DNA of 64,000 nucleotides from Desulfacinum hydrothermale DSM 13146 (GTDB taxonomy: Bacteria > Desulfobacterota > Syntrophobacteria > Syntrophobacterales > DSM-9756). A program made the translations under genes and the position numbers. Every line of letters begins with the position of its first letter. The first letter of the stretch is position 1. Positions 8,129 to 16,631 of this stretch are shown here, in pieces. The notes under the pieces are model-generated. The model saw only the letters and a program-made list of their open reading frames with translations. It had not been told where the DNA came from and did not search any database. Location: NCBI RefSeq assembly GCF_900176285.1, contig NZ_FWXF01000002.1:1-64000 (forward strand). The letters run 5' to 3'.

Positions 8129-9229
8129 CTATAGCCTGGTGATCACCCGCCCGTCCAGGGTGCGATAGGCGCCCAGCAGGTTGGCCGTGAGGCAGCAATG
8201 GACGGGCGTGACGGCCGCCAGGTCCCCCACCCGGAAACGATCCCAATGTTCCGGACACACTCGAACGATGCCGTGTTCCTGGGAAAGGGCGATCACCCGA
8301 CAGCAGCCCGTGGGCAGCTCCCAGCCGTCTTCTCCCCAGGCCGACACCCAGCCGTAGACGGGAGCGCCGTCGGGCCCTTCCACTCCATCCTTGGATAGAT
8401 GCACGGCGCCTCCGTACAGGACCAGCTCCCGGCGCTGCGGATGACGGGCCACCACCGGGCAGGCGGCCACCATGGCCACGTCTTCCATGGCGCAGGCGCC
8501 TATACGGTGCTGCATGAGGTCGTAGAAGACGAAGGCCCCGGGGCGGATCTCATCCACGCCGGGAAAGTCTTCCGCCACCGAACAGGAAGGTGTGTCGCCC
8601 ACGGAAACCTGCAGGTCCGGATAGAGAGAGGCCAGCACCTCTTTGGCCCGGGCCATGGCCTTGAGGGCCTGTCGGTGCACGGCCACGATCTCATCCGCCC
8701 CACGGGCCTTGTAGCTGTGGCCCGCATGGGTCAGGATCCCCCGAAAGGCCACTTGCCGGCTTCCTTGCAGCACTTCCACGAACCGTTCCCAGGTGGCCGT
8801 ATCTTCCGGCAGTACCCCCGTTCGATGATAGCCACAATCCACCTTGATGAAGAGGCCCACGGGGTGGCGAAGATCCCGCTCGAGCGCCTCCACCGTTTCC
8901 GGGTGGACCGCCAGGAGATGGAGCCGGATGCGGCTCGCCAGGTCGTCGATGGCGGCCATTTCCCGCAGGTTCACGGGGAAGGCCACCGTGACGTCGTCCC
9001 ATCCGTCGTCGGCAAAGTAGCGGGCCATGGTGAGAGACGATACGGTGATGGCCGTCACCCCCACCTCCCGAAACCAGCGCCCGATCTCCCGGGATTGGTG
9101 CGTCTTGAAATGGGGGCGGAACCGCACCCCGCATTTTTCAGCCTTTTGGGCCATGGCCTCGATGTTTCGGCGCACCTTGGCTTCGTCCAGGATCAGTTCC
9201 GGTCGTTGGATCCGGTCCAGCTTCACCAT
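8129..9229 (-). CDS. D-threonine aldolase / D-serine deaminase-like PLP enzyme
   Basis: 366 residues of the fold-III alanine-racemase-like family. The PLP lysine is in RFRPHFKTHQ near the N-terminus, and the C-terminal VHCCLTANL supplies the His and Cys that hold the divalent metal in D-threonine aldolase and eukaryotic-type D-serine dehydratase. The reaction is retro-aldol cleavage or dehydration of a D-3-hydroxy-amino acid. The start at 9229 (ATG with GAGG 7 bases upstream) is preferred to a TTG at 9268. It is monocistronic. The exact substrate is not predictable. Confidence 0.82.
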   Translation of the reverse strand: MVKLDRIQRPELILDEAKVRRNIEAMAQKAEKCGVRFRPHFKTHQSREIGRWFREVGVTAITVSSLTMARYFADDGWDDVTVAFPVNLREMAAIDDLASRIRLHLLAVHPETVEALERDLRHPVGLFIKVDCGYHRTGVLPEDTATWERFVEVLQGSRQVAFRGILTHAGHSYKARGADEIVAVHRQALKAMARAKEVLASLYPDLQVSVGDTPSCSVAEDFPGVDEIRPGAFVFYDLMQHRIGACAMEDVAMVAACPVVARHPQRRELVLYGGAVHLSKDGVEGPDGAPVYGWVSAWGEDGWELPTGCCRVIALSQEHGIVRVCPEHWDRFRVGDLAAVTPVHCCLTANLLGAYRTLDGRVITRL

Positions 9230-9367
9230 GGGCTTCCCTCGTCTTCCGTTGCGGGCATTTTCTTCCAAGGGCTCCTAGGCTACAATGAATGGCCGCCGAC
9301 GTGAACCCTTTTGTCGGCGCGCGGGTTCCGGTTCGCAGATCACGGTTTACGGTTCGCGGAGACCACC

Positions 9368-9844
9368 ATGTTGGGACGCTATTGGCCCCTGATCGCCTGG
9401 CTCTTGTACCTCATCGTGCCGACGGATCTGTTCCCCGATACCTTCATCGGACCCGGCTGGACCGACGATCTCCTCCTGCTGGCAGCCGTTTACTACCTCT
9501 TTTTCAGAAAGGGCGCTCCGTGGGAACGCACCACCCGATCCCGATCGGGCGCAGGCGCTTCCAGTGGGCAGAGCGGATCGGCTGGAGATTCCCGATCGCA
9601 AGGAACGGGCACTTCGCGGCCATCGTCTTCCGGGCCCCCGGACCCCCATGACATCCTGGGAGTGACCCCGGATGCGGATTGGGACACCATTAGAAAGGCC
9701 TACCATTCCATGGCCAACCGGTATCACCCGGACAAGGTGAGTCACCTGGGCGAGGAATTCCAGCAATTGGCCCACAAGAAATTTAAGGAGATCCAGTGGG
9801 CTTACAACACCCTTGCCAAGCAAAGAAAGGACGGACGAGTATGA
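9368..9844 (+). CDS. DUF1232 membrane segment plus C-terminal J-domain protein
   Basis: 158 residues. The N-terminal hydrophobic region (about 3-45) has the DUF1232 pattern (YLIVPTDLFPDTFIGPGWTD), probably one or two membrane passes. A Ser/Gly/Arg-rich linker (about 52-92) follows. The C-terminal J-domain (about 95-150) has the HPDKV tripeptide needed to stimulate Hsp70 ATPase. It is probably a membrane-tethered DnaK co-chaperone. The start at 9368 has GGAG 8 bases upstream. Its stop codon overlaps the start of the next gene (ATGA), indicating translational coupling. Confidence 0.82.
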   Translation: MLGRYWPLIAWLLYLIVPTDLFPDTFIGPGWTDDLLLLAAVYYLFFRKGAPWERTTRSRSGAGASSGQSGSAGDSRSQGTGTSRPSSSGPPDPHDILGVTPDADWDTIRKAYHSMANRYHPDKVSHLGEEFQQLAHKKFKEIQWAYNTLAKQRKDGRV

Positions 9845-10404
9845 GTGAAACATGCCTGGGTGGGATCCATGAGCGGGAAGACTACACCTTTCAGCTGGTC
9901 AACATCGAGTGCATGCCCCAGTCGGACCATTACAACGTGGTCATGGGCCTGCACCAATCCATCGACGAGCTGCTTCCTTATCTGGCGGCGGTTCTTCCCG
10001 CTTGTTCTTACGCGCACGGAACCGGGGTCATCAACCTCATGGACGAGGGCCACATCGTGGCCATCTACGGCGATCGAATCACCATCACCGACGTGACGGG
10101 TCTGGAAGACGCTGAAAGCTGGTGCGAAAGGTACATGGCACGGATCCGGGATGTGAAACGGCGAAAGGACGCCATCCAACCGGTGGAGCGCCGGCAGGTA
10201 TCGCTCACCGTCATGGACATCTACCGCCGGCTACCCAAAACCAACTGCGGCGCCTGCGGGGACCTCACCTGCATGGCCTTCGCGGCCCGGGTCTTCCGCC
10301 GCCAGGTCCCTTTCGGCGCCTGTCCGGAAGTCCCCCGGGAAGCCCCGGAGACCCTCGCCTTTATGGAAGAACTGGCGGCACAGGGCTTTCCCGCCGAAGC
10401 ATGA
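9841..10404 (+). CDS. Fe-S cluster protein (PF04060-type CX2CX4C domain)
   Basis: 187 residues. The C-terminal domain (about 128-165) reads LPKTNCGACGDLTCMAFAAR and continues to a fourth Cys in PFGACPEV. This is the CX2CX4CX16-18C pattern of the small [4Fe-4S] domain also found in the corrinoid protein of the acetyl-CoA pathway and in RnfB. The N-terminal about 110 residues are a mixed alpha/beta region I do not recognise. It is translationally coupled (ATGA) to the J-domain gene, and 75 bases before the DUF3786 gene, a family that is itself often linked to this Fe-S domain. Confidence 0.75.
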   Translation: MSETCLGGIHEREDYTFQLVNIECMPQSDHYNVVMGLHQSIDELLPYLAAVLPACSYAHGTGVINLMDEGHIVAIYGDRITITDVTGLEDAESWCERYMARIRDVKRRKDAIQPVERRQVSLTVMDIYRRLPKTNCGACGDLTCMAFAARVFRRQVPFGACPEVPREAPETLAFMEELAAQGFPAEA

Positions 10405-10479
10405 AACGCTCACCCCAAACGGCAAGCGCCCCGACGCCCACACCACGGCCCGCCGATGAGGGATTACGGAGGTTGCTCC

Positions 10480-11355
10480 ATGGCCACAGAAAACCCGAAG
10501 CGCTGGATGCTCTGCCACACTTTGGCCAACCGTTTCGAAGCGGATCTTCTCAGTGACGCGCTGGAAAAGGAAGGCATTCCGGTCCTGCTGCGCTCCTTCG
10601 AAGAGACCGCCTACGACGGTCTTTTCGTGCCGCAGCGTGGCTGGGGGCAAATCCTGGTCCCGGCCCAAGAGATCACGCGCGCCCGAGCCGTGATCGCCCC
10701 CCTGCTGGAGACCTTCCAATCCCGAGGCCCCTACCAGAGCCTGGAGAAGCTGGACCCACTCCTGTGGGAGCGTCTGAAAAAGGAGGACCCGAAGGAGGTG
10801 TGCCGTCGCGCCCAGGTCCAGTGGATGGAGGACCGGAACGCCTACCGGATCCCCTTTTTGAACGGCGCCTATGCCTGCCGCCCCCAGGACGAAACCCTGT
10901 CCGTGCTGGAAGAGCTTCCTTCCAGCAAATTGGACTTTCAGACCGGCCTGGTTGTTCTGCACTATCTTCTGGAAGCCCGGCCGGAGCCCCTGGAAGGCCG
11001 ATGGATCAGCGAAAAAGAGATCCCGGGAGGCCTGCAATTCTTCGCGGGCCCCCACGCCTTTCCCCTGCCCTGGGTCCTGCGAAGCCTGGACCACGACCTG
11101 GACCGCTTCTGCGAGGCGGCCGAGATCATGGGCGGGACGCCCGTGGATGCGGGCGATGCGGCCTACCGATTCTGGGTGCTTCCCCGCATTCCCATCCAAG
11201 CGGTCTTTTGGGCGGGAGACGACGAGTTCCAGGCGTCCCTCGGCCTGCGCTTCGACCCCTCCATCTCCCGCCAACTGGAATCCCTGGACACCATCTGGGC
11301 CCTGGCAAACCTCTTTTGCCGTCAGCTCCGCGCCGCCGCCCTCGACGGCGAGTAG
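10480..11355 (+). CDS. DUF3786 family protein
   Basis: 291 residues. Residues 1-75 resemble a small DUF2007-like signalling domain (CHTLANRFEADLLSDALEKE, IPVLLRS). The rest matches DUF3786 of anaerobes (FLNGAYACRPQD, FQTGLVVLHYLL, EKEIPGGLQFFAGPHAF, WVLPRIPIQAVFWAGDDEF). Function is unknown. Members occur beside corrinoid and Fe-S proteins in anaerobes. GGAGG 8 bases before ATG 10480 decides the start over an upstream in-frame ATG. Confidence 0.75.
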   Translation: MATENPKRWMLCHTLANRFEADLLSDALEKEGIPVLLRSFEETAYDGLFVPQRGWGQILVPAQEITRARAVIAPLLETFQSRGPYQSLEKLDPLLWERLKKEDPKEVCRRAQVQWMEDRNAYRIPFLNGAYACRPQDETLSVLEELPSSKLDFQTGLVVLHYLLEARPEPLEGRWISEKEIPGGLQFFAGPHAFPLPWVLRSLDHDLDRFCEAAEIMGGTPVDAGDAAYRFWVLPRIPIQAVFWAGDDEFQASLGLRFDPSISRQLESLDTIWALANLFCRQLRAAALDGE

Positions 11356-11469
11356 TTCTGGGGTAGTAGGCTCTCGCAGGATTATGGCCAGCCGCACCGG
11401 GCCCAACGCAAAAACCGTCGCCTACCCCCAAAAGCATCCAGATCTACTCATCCTTCCATACCTATACAG

Positions 11470-11498
11470 TTGACTCGTTGAACGTCTCTTAATTATAA
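11470..11498 (+). promoter_or_regulatory. Strong candidate sigma-70 promoter for the exported-protein trio
   Basis: TTGACT (11470-11475), 17-base spacer, TTATAA (11493-11498), inside a distinctly AT-rich patch. The first gene starts about 80 bases downstream. It is one of the best sigma-70 matches in the window. Confidence 0.65.
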
Positions 11499-11585
11499 CT
11501 GTAATGTATGCCTCTCGGAGCCGCAACTGAGGGAAATGGGATCGCAACATCAGTAGGGAATCCTTTACGGAGATGGAGGAAGAAC

Positions 11586-12677
11586 ATGAAGGCGCTTCTG
11601 ACTCTCATCTACACGCTTCTTTTTGTTTACAACATGGCATTTGCCGGAGACCTTGTGACCGGAAAAACAAAATACGCTACCTTTGAGCCCGGCGATCAGA
11701 TCCTTGCTCAGGATGACTTCAGCCAATGTCCTGTAGGAGAGATACCCTCCGGATTTGAAAAGATCACAGGCGCGGTAGAGTGCGTCAAGTACGAAGATCA
11801 GATTTGGGTGGCGCCCAGTACCGACAATGACATGCGCTTATACAAAAAGGTGGATTTGGGCCGTGACAATTTCTCCATCGATTTTGATTTGCTTGAATAC
11901 CAAGATATTGGCGGTGCCATCGGGCCCAAGTTCATCCTGCGCCTTCTGGAGAGTCGCGGCCCAGCCTGGGACAAGGCCAAGGTGCCATATGACGTGGAAA
12001 TCCAGGGATTTTACAATACTTGTGCAGTCAAACTGGAAGGCATCGGCGAGGTAACCCGAATCAAAGCGGCTCACAAGAAGAAAACCCATATCGCTATTCA
12101 GGTAAGAAGAGGCCAATTTCGAATTTATGTCGATGGAAAGAGGACTGTTTCTGTGCCCTTCGACAAATTGACACCCAATGAGCATATCAGTGGGTTTGAG
12201 TTCATGTTTGTAGAAGATACTAATGCTTACGGAATGTTGCTGAGCAACTGGAAAGCGGCCCAATATACGCATAAGGAGTCAAAACCCACGCCTGAAAAAA
12301 TTGGCATCGGCGTCGAAAAAACTGAAAAGGGCATGAAGCTGACGGTACCCGAACGGGTCCTTTTTGATCTCAACAAATTCACTCTCAAGCCGGAGGCGAA
12401 GGAGGCACTGAGTGTCGTGGCAGACGTCATTCGGGAAAACCCCTTCCGGATCATTCTCGTTACGGGCTACACTGACGATACCGGAAGCGAAGCCTACAAT
12501 CTGAGACTCTCCTTGCAGCGAGCACAATCGGTAGCCGACTTCCTGATGTACTGCGAAAAAATCGATGCGGACAAATTCCAAATCGAAGGAAAGGGGGAGG
12601 CGGAGCCCATCGCGGATAACAAGACGGAGGCCGGCCGGGCCAAGAACCGACGAGTCGAGATAAAACTTCTGAAGTAA
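11586..12677 (+). CDS. Exported lectin-like protein with C-terminal OmpA domain
   Basis: 363 residues. Residues 1-20 are a signal peptide (MKALLTLIYTLLFVYNMAFA). Residues about 35-220 look like a concanavalin-A/LamG-type beta-sandwich (ILAQDDFSQCPVGEIPSGFE, QFRIYVDGKRTVSVPFDKL). The last about 110 residues are an OmpA/MotB peptidoglycan-binding domain (VTGYTDDTGSEAYNLRLSLQ, NRRVEIKLL), so it is anchored to the cell wall from the periplasmic side. The start is fixed by GGAGG 8 bases upstream. Codon third positions are much less GC-rich than in flanking genes, which suggests acquisition. It heads a three-gene unit of exported proteins. Confidence 0.8.
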   Translation: MKALLTLIYTLLFVYNMAFAGDLVTGKTKYATFEPGDQILAQDDFSQCPVGEIPSGFEKITGAVECVKYEDQIWVAPSTDNDMRLYKKVDLGRDNFSIDFDLLEYQDIGGAIGPKFILRLLESRGPAWDKAKVPYDVEIQGFYNTCAVKLEGIGEVTRIKAAHKKKTHIAIQVRRGQFRIYVDGKRTVSVPFDKLTPNEHISGFEFMFVEDTNAYGMLLSNWKAAQYTHKESKPTPEKIGIGVEKTEKGMKLTVPERVLFDLNKFTLKPEAKEALSVVADVIRENPFRIILVTGYTDDTGSEAYNLRLSLQRAQSVADFLMYCEKIDADKFQIEGKGEAEPIADNKTEAGRAKNRRVEIKLLK

Positions 12678-12795
12678 CCAGCGGTTGAAGTCCATTGAGG
12701 ACAGAAAGCTCTTCTTTGTCCCATGGAATCCGTGTGGCCAAGACGCCCCACGAGCTGGGCCGCCATCAGAACTGGTCCATGGCAGGGGGTTGACC

Positions 12796-13545
12796 ATGAA
12801 AAAAGGCGTTGTCCTGTTCATCATCCTTTTTTTCCTGACTCCCGCGTACTCAGCCGACCATTGCTTGGAAGTAGCTCGCAGGTTGTGGGCTCTCCAGAAC
12901 CAGATAGTGGCCAAGAGTTTCAGACAACTTCCTCCCGGCGCATGGGCACAATACGCGTCCAATATCAAGGCTGTTTACTTGGGGCAGCAGGTTTCACCGA
13001 GAACGGGCATGAAGCTTCATGTGATTGAGTTCACCGGCGGCCCCACAGGACAGATCTGGTACCAACTCACACCCAAAGACATTCCATATCAAGGGGAAAC
13101 TCTTCGTTTTTGGACCCTGGAGCCCATGGAAGCCTATATCCTGATGGGACACCGGGCATCTTACATCTCCAAGCGCATTTTGGAGACCTACATGAGAATG
13201 AGTGGAAATCGTTGGAGTACGATCCTTGAAGAGGGCACGATCCTCAGTCCCCCGAACTGTGATGAAGTCCCGGAGATACGAGAGACCACCTTCGTCCTGG
13301 CGTCGGGTAAGAAAGTGAAGGCAACGGTCATAAGATCGCAAGAAAACGGGGCCAAGCTGTACTGTAGCCCGGATGTTCCGTTTGGCTGGATAAAAGTCAA
13401 ACATTCGGATGGTACCACGGGCGCCGCCCCGCTTATGGACTTTGGATTCTCCGGTGCAAGAGCCAAAATCTCAAGGAAGATGGCAGCCGAGGCTCAGCCC
13501 ATTGTATTTCCGGCAAGTCCGTTGCGAGGTCCGGCAAAGAGGTAA
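12796..13545 (+). CDS. Exported protein of unknown function (second gene of low-GC trio)
   Basis: 249 residues with a clear signal peptide (MKKGVVLFIILFFLTPAYSA). No lipobox and no family I recognise. The mature part contains two Cys (YCSPDVPFG and PPNCDEVPE). Its mid section (residues about 70-150) describes a beta-rich domain (GMKLHVIEFTGGPTGQIWYQ). The start is chosen because the signal peptide begins here. The upstream in-frame extension is hydrophilic and has no ribosome-binding site. It is 118 bases after the OmpA gene and 7 before the next, on the same strand. Confidence 0.65.
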   Translation: MKKGVVLFIILFFLTPAYSADHCLEVARRLWALQNQIVAKSFRQLPPGAWAQYASNIKAVYLGQQVSPRTGMKLHVIEFTGGPTGQIWYQLTPKDIPYQGETLRFWTLEPMEAYILMGHRASYISKRILETYMRMSGNRWSTILEEGTILSPPNCDEVPEIRETTFVLASGKKVKATVIRSQENGAKLYCSPDVPFGWIKVKHSDGTTGAAPLMDFGFSGARAKISRKMAAEAQPIVFPASPLRGPAKR

Positions 13546-13552
13546 ACATCCA

Positions 13553-15346
13553 ATGAAAAAGACCCTTTTTTTCGTAACTGCAGGCCTCCTGCTAATTCCT
13601 TCGCTTTGCCGGGCGAACGTTTTTGAGCTTTTTGCCTCCCATAAAGAGCCTGGAGCTTTTTATTTCACGCCGGCGGCCACGTCCAAGGAATGCGCTCTCT
13701 TTGGGTATATGAGCAAGATCACCCCCACTGCCCAAGAGATCGATGAGGAAAAGAGACGGATCCATGCGATCATAGATGAAGCCGTGAGGAATGGGTACGG
13801 GAACTGGGGCAATTTTGAAAAGGCAATGCGCGACGCTGGAGAACAGAGTGGTCAAGATGTAAGAAAAGAAGCGCCACCATGGGTCAGGTCCTTGACCCCG
13901 TCTTCGCTCATTAAAGAGGCTGTACCCTTTCTTATGAAAGGGTCTTTGTCCTATGCCAAGGCCCACGCTGAGGCCACGCGGGATCCGGTAGGCAGCGTGG
14001 GCGAAACCGGGGTGATCATGGTCGATCCTTGGGGCGGGGTCGCCAAGGTACCTCTGGGGATGAACGCTCCGGTAGTGTCCATAGATATCTCGCCAAGCGG
14101 CTGGATGGCTGCCGTCTTGACCGATATGAGCTTTGAGGATGAAAACGGCCGTTTGCATCCACTTGGGGAAATTTCGCTCATCGATCTGAGATCAAAAACC
14201 CGAACCTACTCCTGGATCTTCGCCAATCTGGCCGAGCGGGTGGCGTTCGTGCCAGGGGCCAACATGCTGGCATTTGATTGCTACGCGGATATGAATGACT
14301 TGAGCAAACGAGAGGTGAGATTTATCCACCTGAAGAATCGGCAGGTGACCAAGCACCACTTCCGGCTGACGGCATCAGGATCGGGGCTGATTTTTGGCAA
14401 GAAAGTGCGTTATCCAAACTTTATACCAGCTCCCACCGAACCGATTGTCGCCTTCTACACCCAGGGGATGTTTGATCTGTGCGATATCCTAACAGGCCAG
14501 ACGCTCCTCAAGCTCACAACCAACAGCCACGTCCTGGCTTTTGCCCACCGGCATCCATGGGTATTCACTGGAATCGGCGAGCTATGGGATTTCAAGGCCA
14601 AAAAGCGTTTGGGCACGATCAAGCCCCGGCTTGGGAGAACGCTGCTGTCCCTTGGGCAAGCACGCTTCACCCGCAATGACCGCTACGTCTTTTATCTTGA
14701 AGGGCGCATTTTGACCCGTTTCGATACCGAACGTGCCAGATCGACCATGAGCACAGGTGAAAGCCGGAGCAGAGCCGGCCTTTTCTTTCTTACTCCTGAC
14801 GATCGTTTTATCGTGGCGTTTGTTCCCGGAAAAGGGATGGTAACCTACAAGCAAAATTATCTGCGAAGACAGCGGCTCTGCCTACGCATCATCGCCTCCG
14901 ACACTTTGCGGGCACAGCAGGACATTTGCCCGAAGGGATCCACGGTGGTCGATGCCGCCATGGCGGGAAATACGCTGATCGTTTCCGACTTCGATCACCT
15001 TTACGTCTATGCCAATGCCGCTTCCATGGCCGCACCAGAACCGGACCATGGGGAACCTCACTCCTCTTTACTGGAAAAGATCGAAAGAAACCCAGGGCAA
15101 TTTGCAAATAAGATCATCCAATTGGACGGCTGGGCGTGGGGATGGATGGCCCAGCCGCCAGCCTCACTGAAGGGCCGGTCACCGCGTTTTGCTCGAAACA
15201 ATTACGGTAGCAGAATGGATGGAACGTTTACCGACGGTATCGTCCGGATCCGCTACCCTATTCCCGTTAAATATTCAGGCCCCTTTCATCTTAAGGCAAG
15301 AGTGGCCATTACTCCCGCGGGGTGGCAGCTGGTACCCGTCGATTGA
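13553..15346 (+). CDS. Exported beta-propeller-like protein of unknown function (third gene of trio)
   Basis: 597 residues with a signal peptide (MKKTLFFVTAGLLLIPSLC). The central 200-480 region has repeated short beta-strand blocks such as VVSIDISPSGWMAAVL, ERVAFVPGANMLAFD and ARFTRNDRYVFYLEGR, resembling degenerate WD40-like blades. The C-terminal about 100 residues (LDGWAWGWMAQPPASL, GIVRIRYPIPVKYSGPF) form a separate beta domain of a kind seen in proteins that carry OB-fold-like ends. No catalytic motif is seen. AGAGGT lies about 9 bases before the ATG. It is the last gene of the exported trio. Confidence 0.6.
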   Translation: MKKTLFFVTAGLLLIPSLCRANVFELFASHKEPGAFYFTPAATSKECALFGYMSKITPTAQEIDEEKRRIHAIIDEAVRNGYGNWGNFEKAMRDAGEQSGQDVRKEAPPWVRSLTPSSLIKEAVPFLMKGSLSYAKAHAEATRDPVGSVGETGVIMVDPWGGVAKVPLGMNAPVVSIDISPSGWMAAVLTDMSFEDENGRLHPLGEISLIDLRSKTRTYSWIFANLAERVAFVPGANMLAFDCYADMNDLSKREVRFIHLKNRQVTKHHFRLTASGSGLIFGKKVRYPNFIPAPTEPIVAFYTQGMFDLCDILTGQTLLKLTTNSHVLAFAHRHPWVFTGIGELWDFKAKKRLGTIKPRLGRTLLSLGQARFTRNDRYVFYLEGRILTRFDTERARSTMSTGESRSRAGLFFLTPDDRFIVAFVPGKGMVTYKQNYLRRQRLCLRIIASDTLRAQQDICPKGSTVVDAAMAGNTLIVSDFDHLYVYANAASMAAPEPDHGEPHSSLLEKIERNPGQFANKIIQLDGWAWGWMAQPPASLKGRSPRFARNNYGSRMDGTFTDGIVRIRYPIPVKYSGPFHLKARVAITPAGWQLVPVD

Positions 15347-15731
15347 TGTGCAGCATCCACGGCAGACTGTCGTCCCAGGACACCCCGGATTGGCGTTTGG
15401 AGCGAAACCTCGGTAGAACGGCACCACGGATGATTCTCCCATCCGGGATCGAGTTGAGCCGCGGACTCCGGCCGAGATCAATCGGCCCAGCGACTCACCA
15501 CATAGAACGCTCTCTAGAGGGACTCCTCTAAAAAGGATTATCTACTCCATCCTTTGTTCACAGCGGTCCTTCGGAAAGCCAAAAGCTCCGATCGTTAATC
15601 CGGGAAAGACCACGGCGGCAACGGTTCCTGTCATGATCAGGGTCACAAGGGCCCGCGGGGGTCAGTTTTCACCAGGTCTCTTTCCTGGAGATCGAGCTGC
15701 GGAGCTGGACCGGTGAAGACCGCGTCGGGGC
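15347..15731. other. Gene-free stretch between convergent units
   Basis: No gene with a ribosome-binding site was found. A weak imperfect inverted repeat around 15512-15530 (AGAGGGACTCCTCT) lies between the convergent exported trio and the Nudix gene, and could help termination, but there is no proper T-tract. Confidence 0.4.
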
Positions 15732-16631
15732 CTACCGGGTGCGTGTGCCGTTCAGATAGGTGTGGTTGAGAAGACCCGGCACGAAGGGTCGCTGGGACAC
15801 ATCGGGCGGAGAAAAGTCGAAGACCCTTTCCAGAAAGAGGGTCACGATGCGGAAGGTGGCTCCCCAGAGCACTTCCACCTTGGCGCCGTCCTGGTGGAGA
15901 AAGCAGCTGAAGTCCCGGGGAGTGGGATCGACGTGGCCCGCCACGTCCGGATCCACGTAGAGGCGGTAGCGGTAGTAGTTTTCGGGATCCAGCAATTTCC
16001 TGAGCGGGATCGACACAATACGCTCCACTTCCCTGTTGGGAACGAAGCGATGCGTTCCTTCGATCCAGCCCACCAGTGGATGGATCACCTTGGTAAAGAG
16101 CCGCAGTCGCTCGGGTGGCAGGGGTCCCAGAAAGCGCACCTTGAAGGGATTCAGGCGCATCTCCTCCCAGCTTTCCCGTAGGCAGGTGGCCAGATGCACG
16201 GCGGTGAGATGAGCCTTCCCGGGGCAGCGCTTTTTCAGGCTTTTCCAGTATGGCCATTGGCCCAAAGCGAAGGGCCGGAGCGTGAACAGGCGCCCCAGCA
16301 CCGAGTCCAGGCCCTTTTCCACCGCGCCTCCCGGGCAGCACAGGTCGCCCGCCTGCCGCACCAGCCGCGAGCGGCGGTTGAGGATGATGCACCCTTCCTG
16401 CCGACACCCGGTTTCCGACAGACCGCATCCCAAAAGGAGCAGCACGCTGGAAGACGCATGGGCATCGCTGCAGACGGCAGCGCCCGGCGGTCTTTCTTCC
16501 AGAATGGAAGCGAGCCGCTCCTGGATGTGGACTTGCAGCTCTTCCGGATGATCCAGCAAGTCCTCCCACCAGGCCTGGGGGCCCGGATCGGACGGCGCAC
16601 TTAAACTTTCAATGTGGGCAGCTCGGCCCAT
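15732..16631 (-). CDS. Nudix hydrolase (CoA-diphosphatase-like)
   Basis: 299 residues. A recognisable Nudix core is split: LCCPGGAVEKGLD near residue 100 and TCLRESWEEMRLNPF about 55 residues later. REX2EE supplies the metal-binding glutamates. The spacer between the two halves is longer than the canonical box. Later VGWIEGTHRFVPNREVERIVSIPL resembles CoA pyrophosphatases of the NudL group. The substrate is uncertain. The ATG at 16631 overlaps the end of hrpA by 31 bases, so it is the last gene of the pit-DUF47-hrpA unit. A later start is possible. Confidence 0.7.
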   Translation of the reverse strand: MGRAAHIESLSAPSDPGPQAWWEDLLDHPEELQVHIQERLASILEERPPGAAVCSDAHASSSVLLLLGCGLSETGCRQEGCIILNRRSRLVRQAGDLCCPGGAVEKGLDSVLGRLFTLRPFALGQWPYWKSLKKRCPGKAHLTAVHLATCLRESWEEMRLNPFKVRFLGPLPPERLRLFTKVIHPLVGWIEGTHRFVPNREVERIVSIPLRKLLDPENYYRYRLYVDPDVAGHVDPTPRDFSCFLHQDGAKVEVLWGATFRIVTLFLERVFDFSPPDVSQRPFVPGLLNHTYLNGTRTR

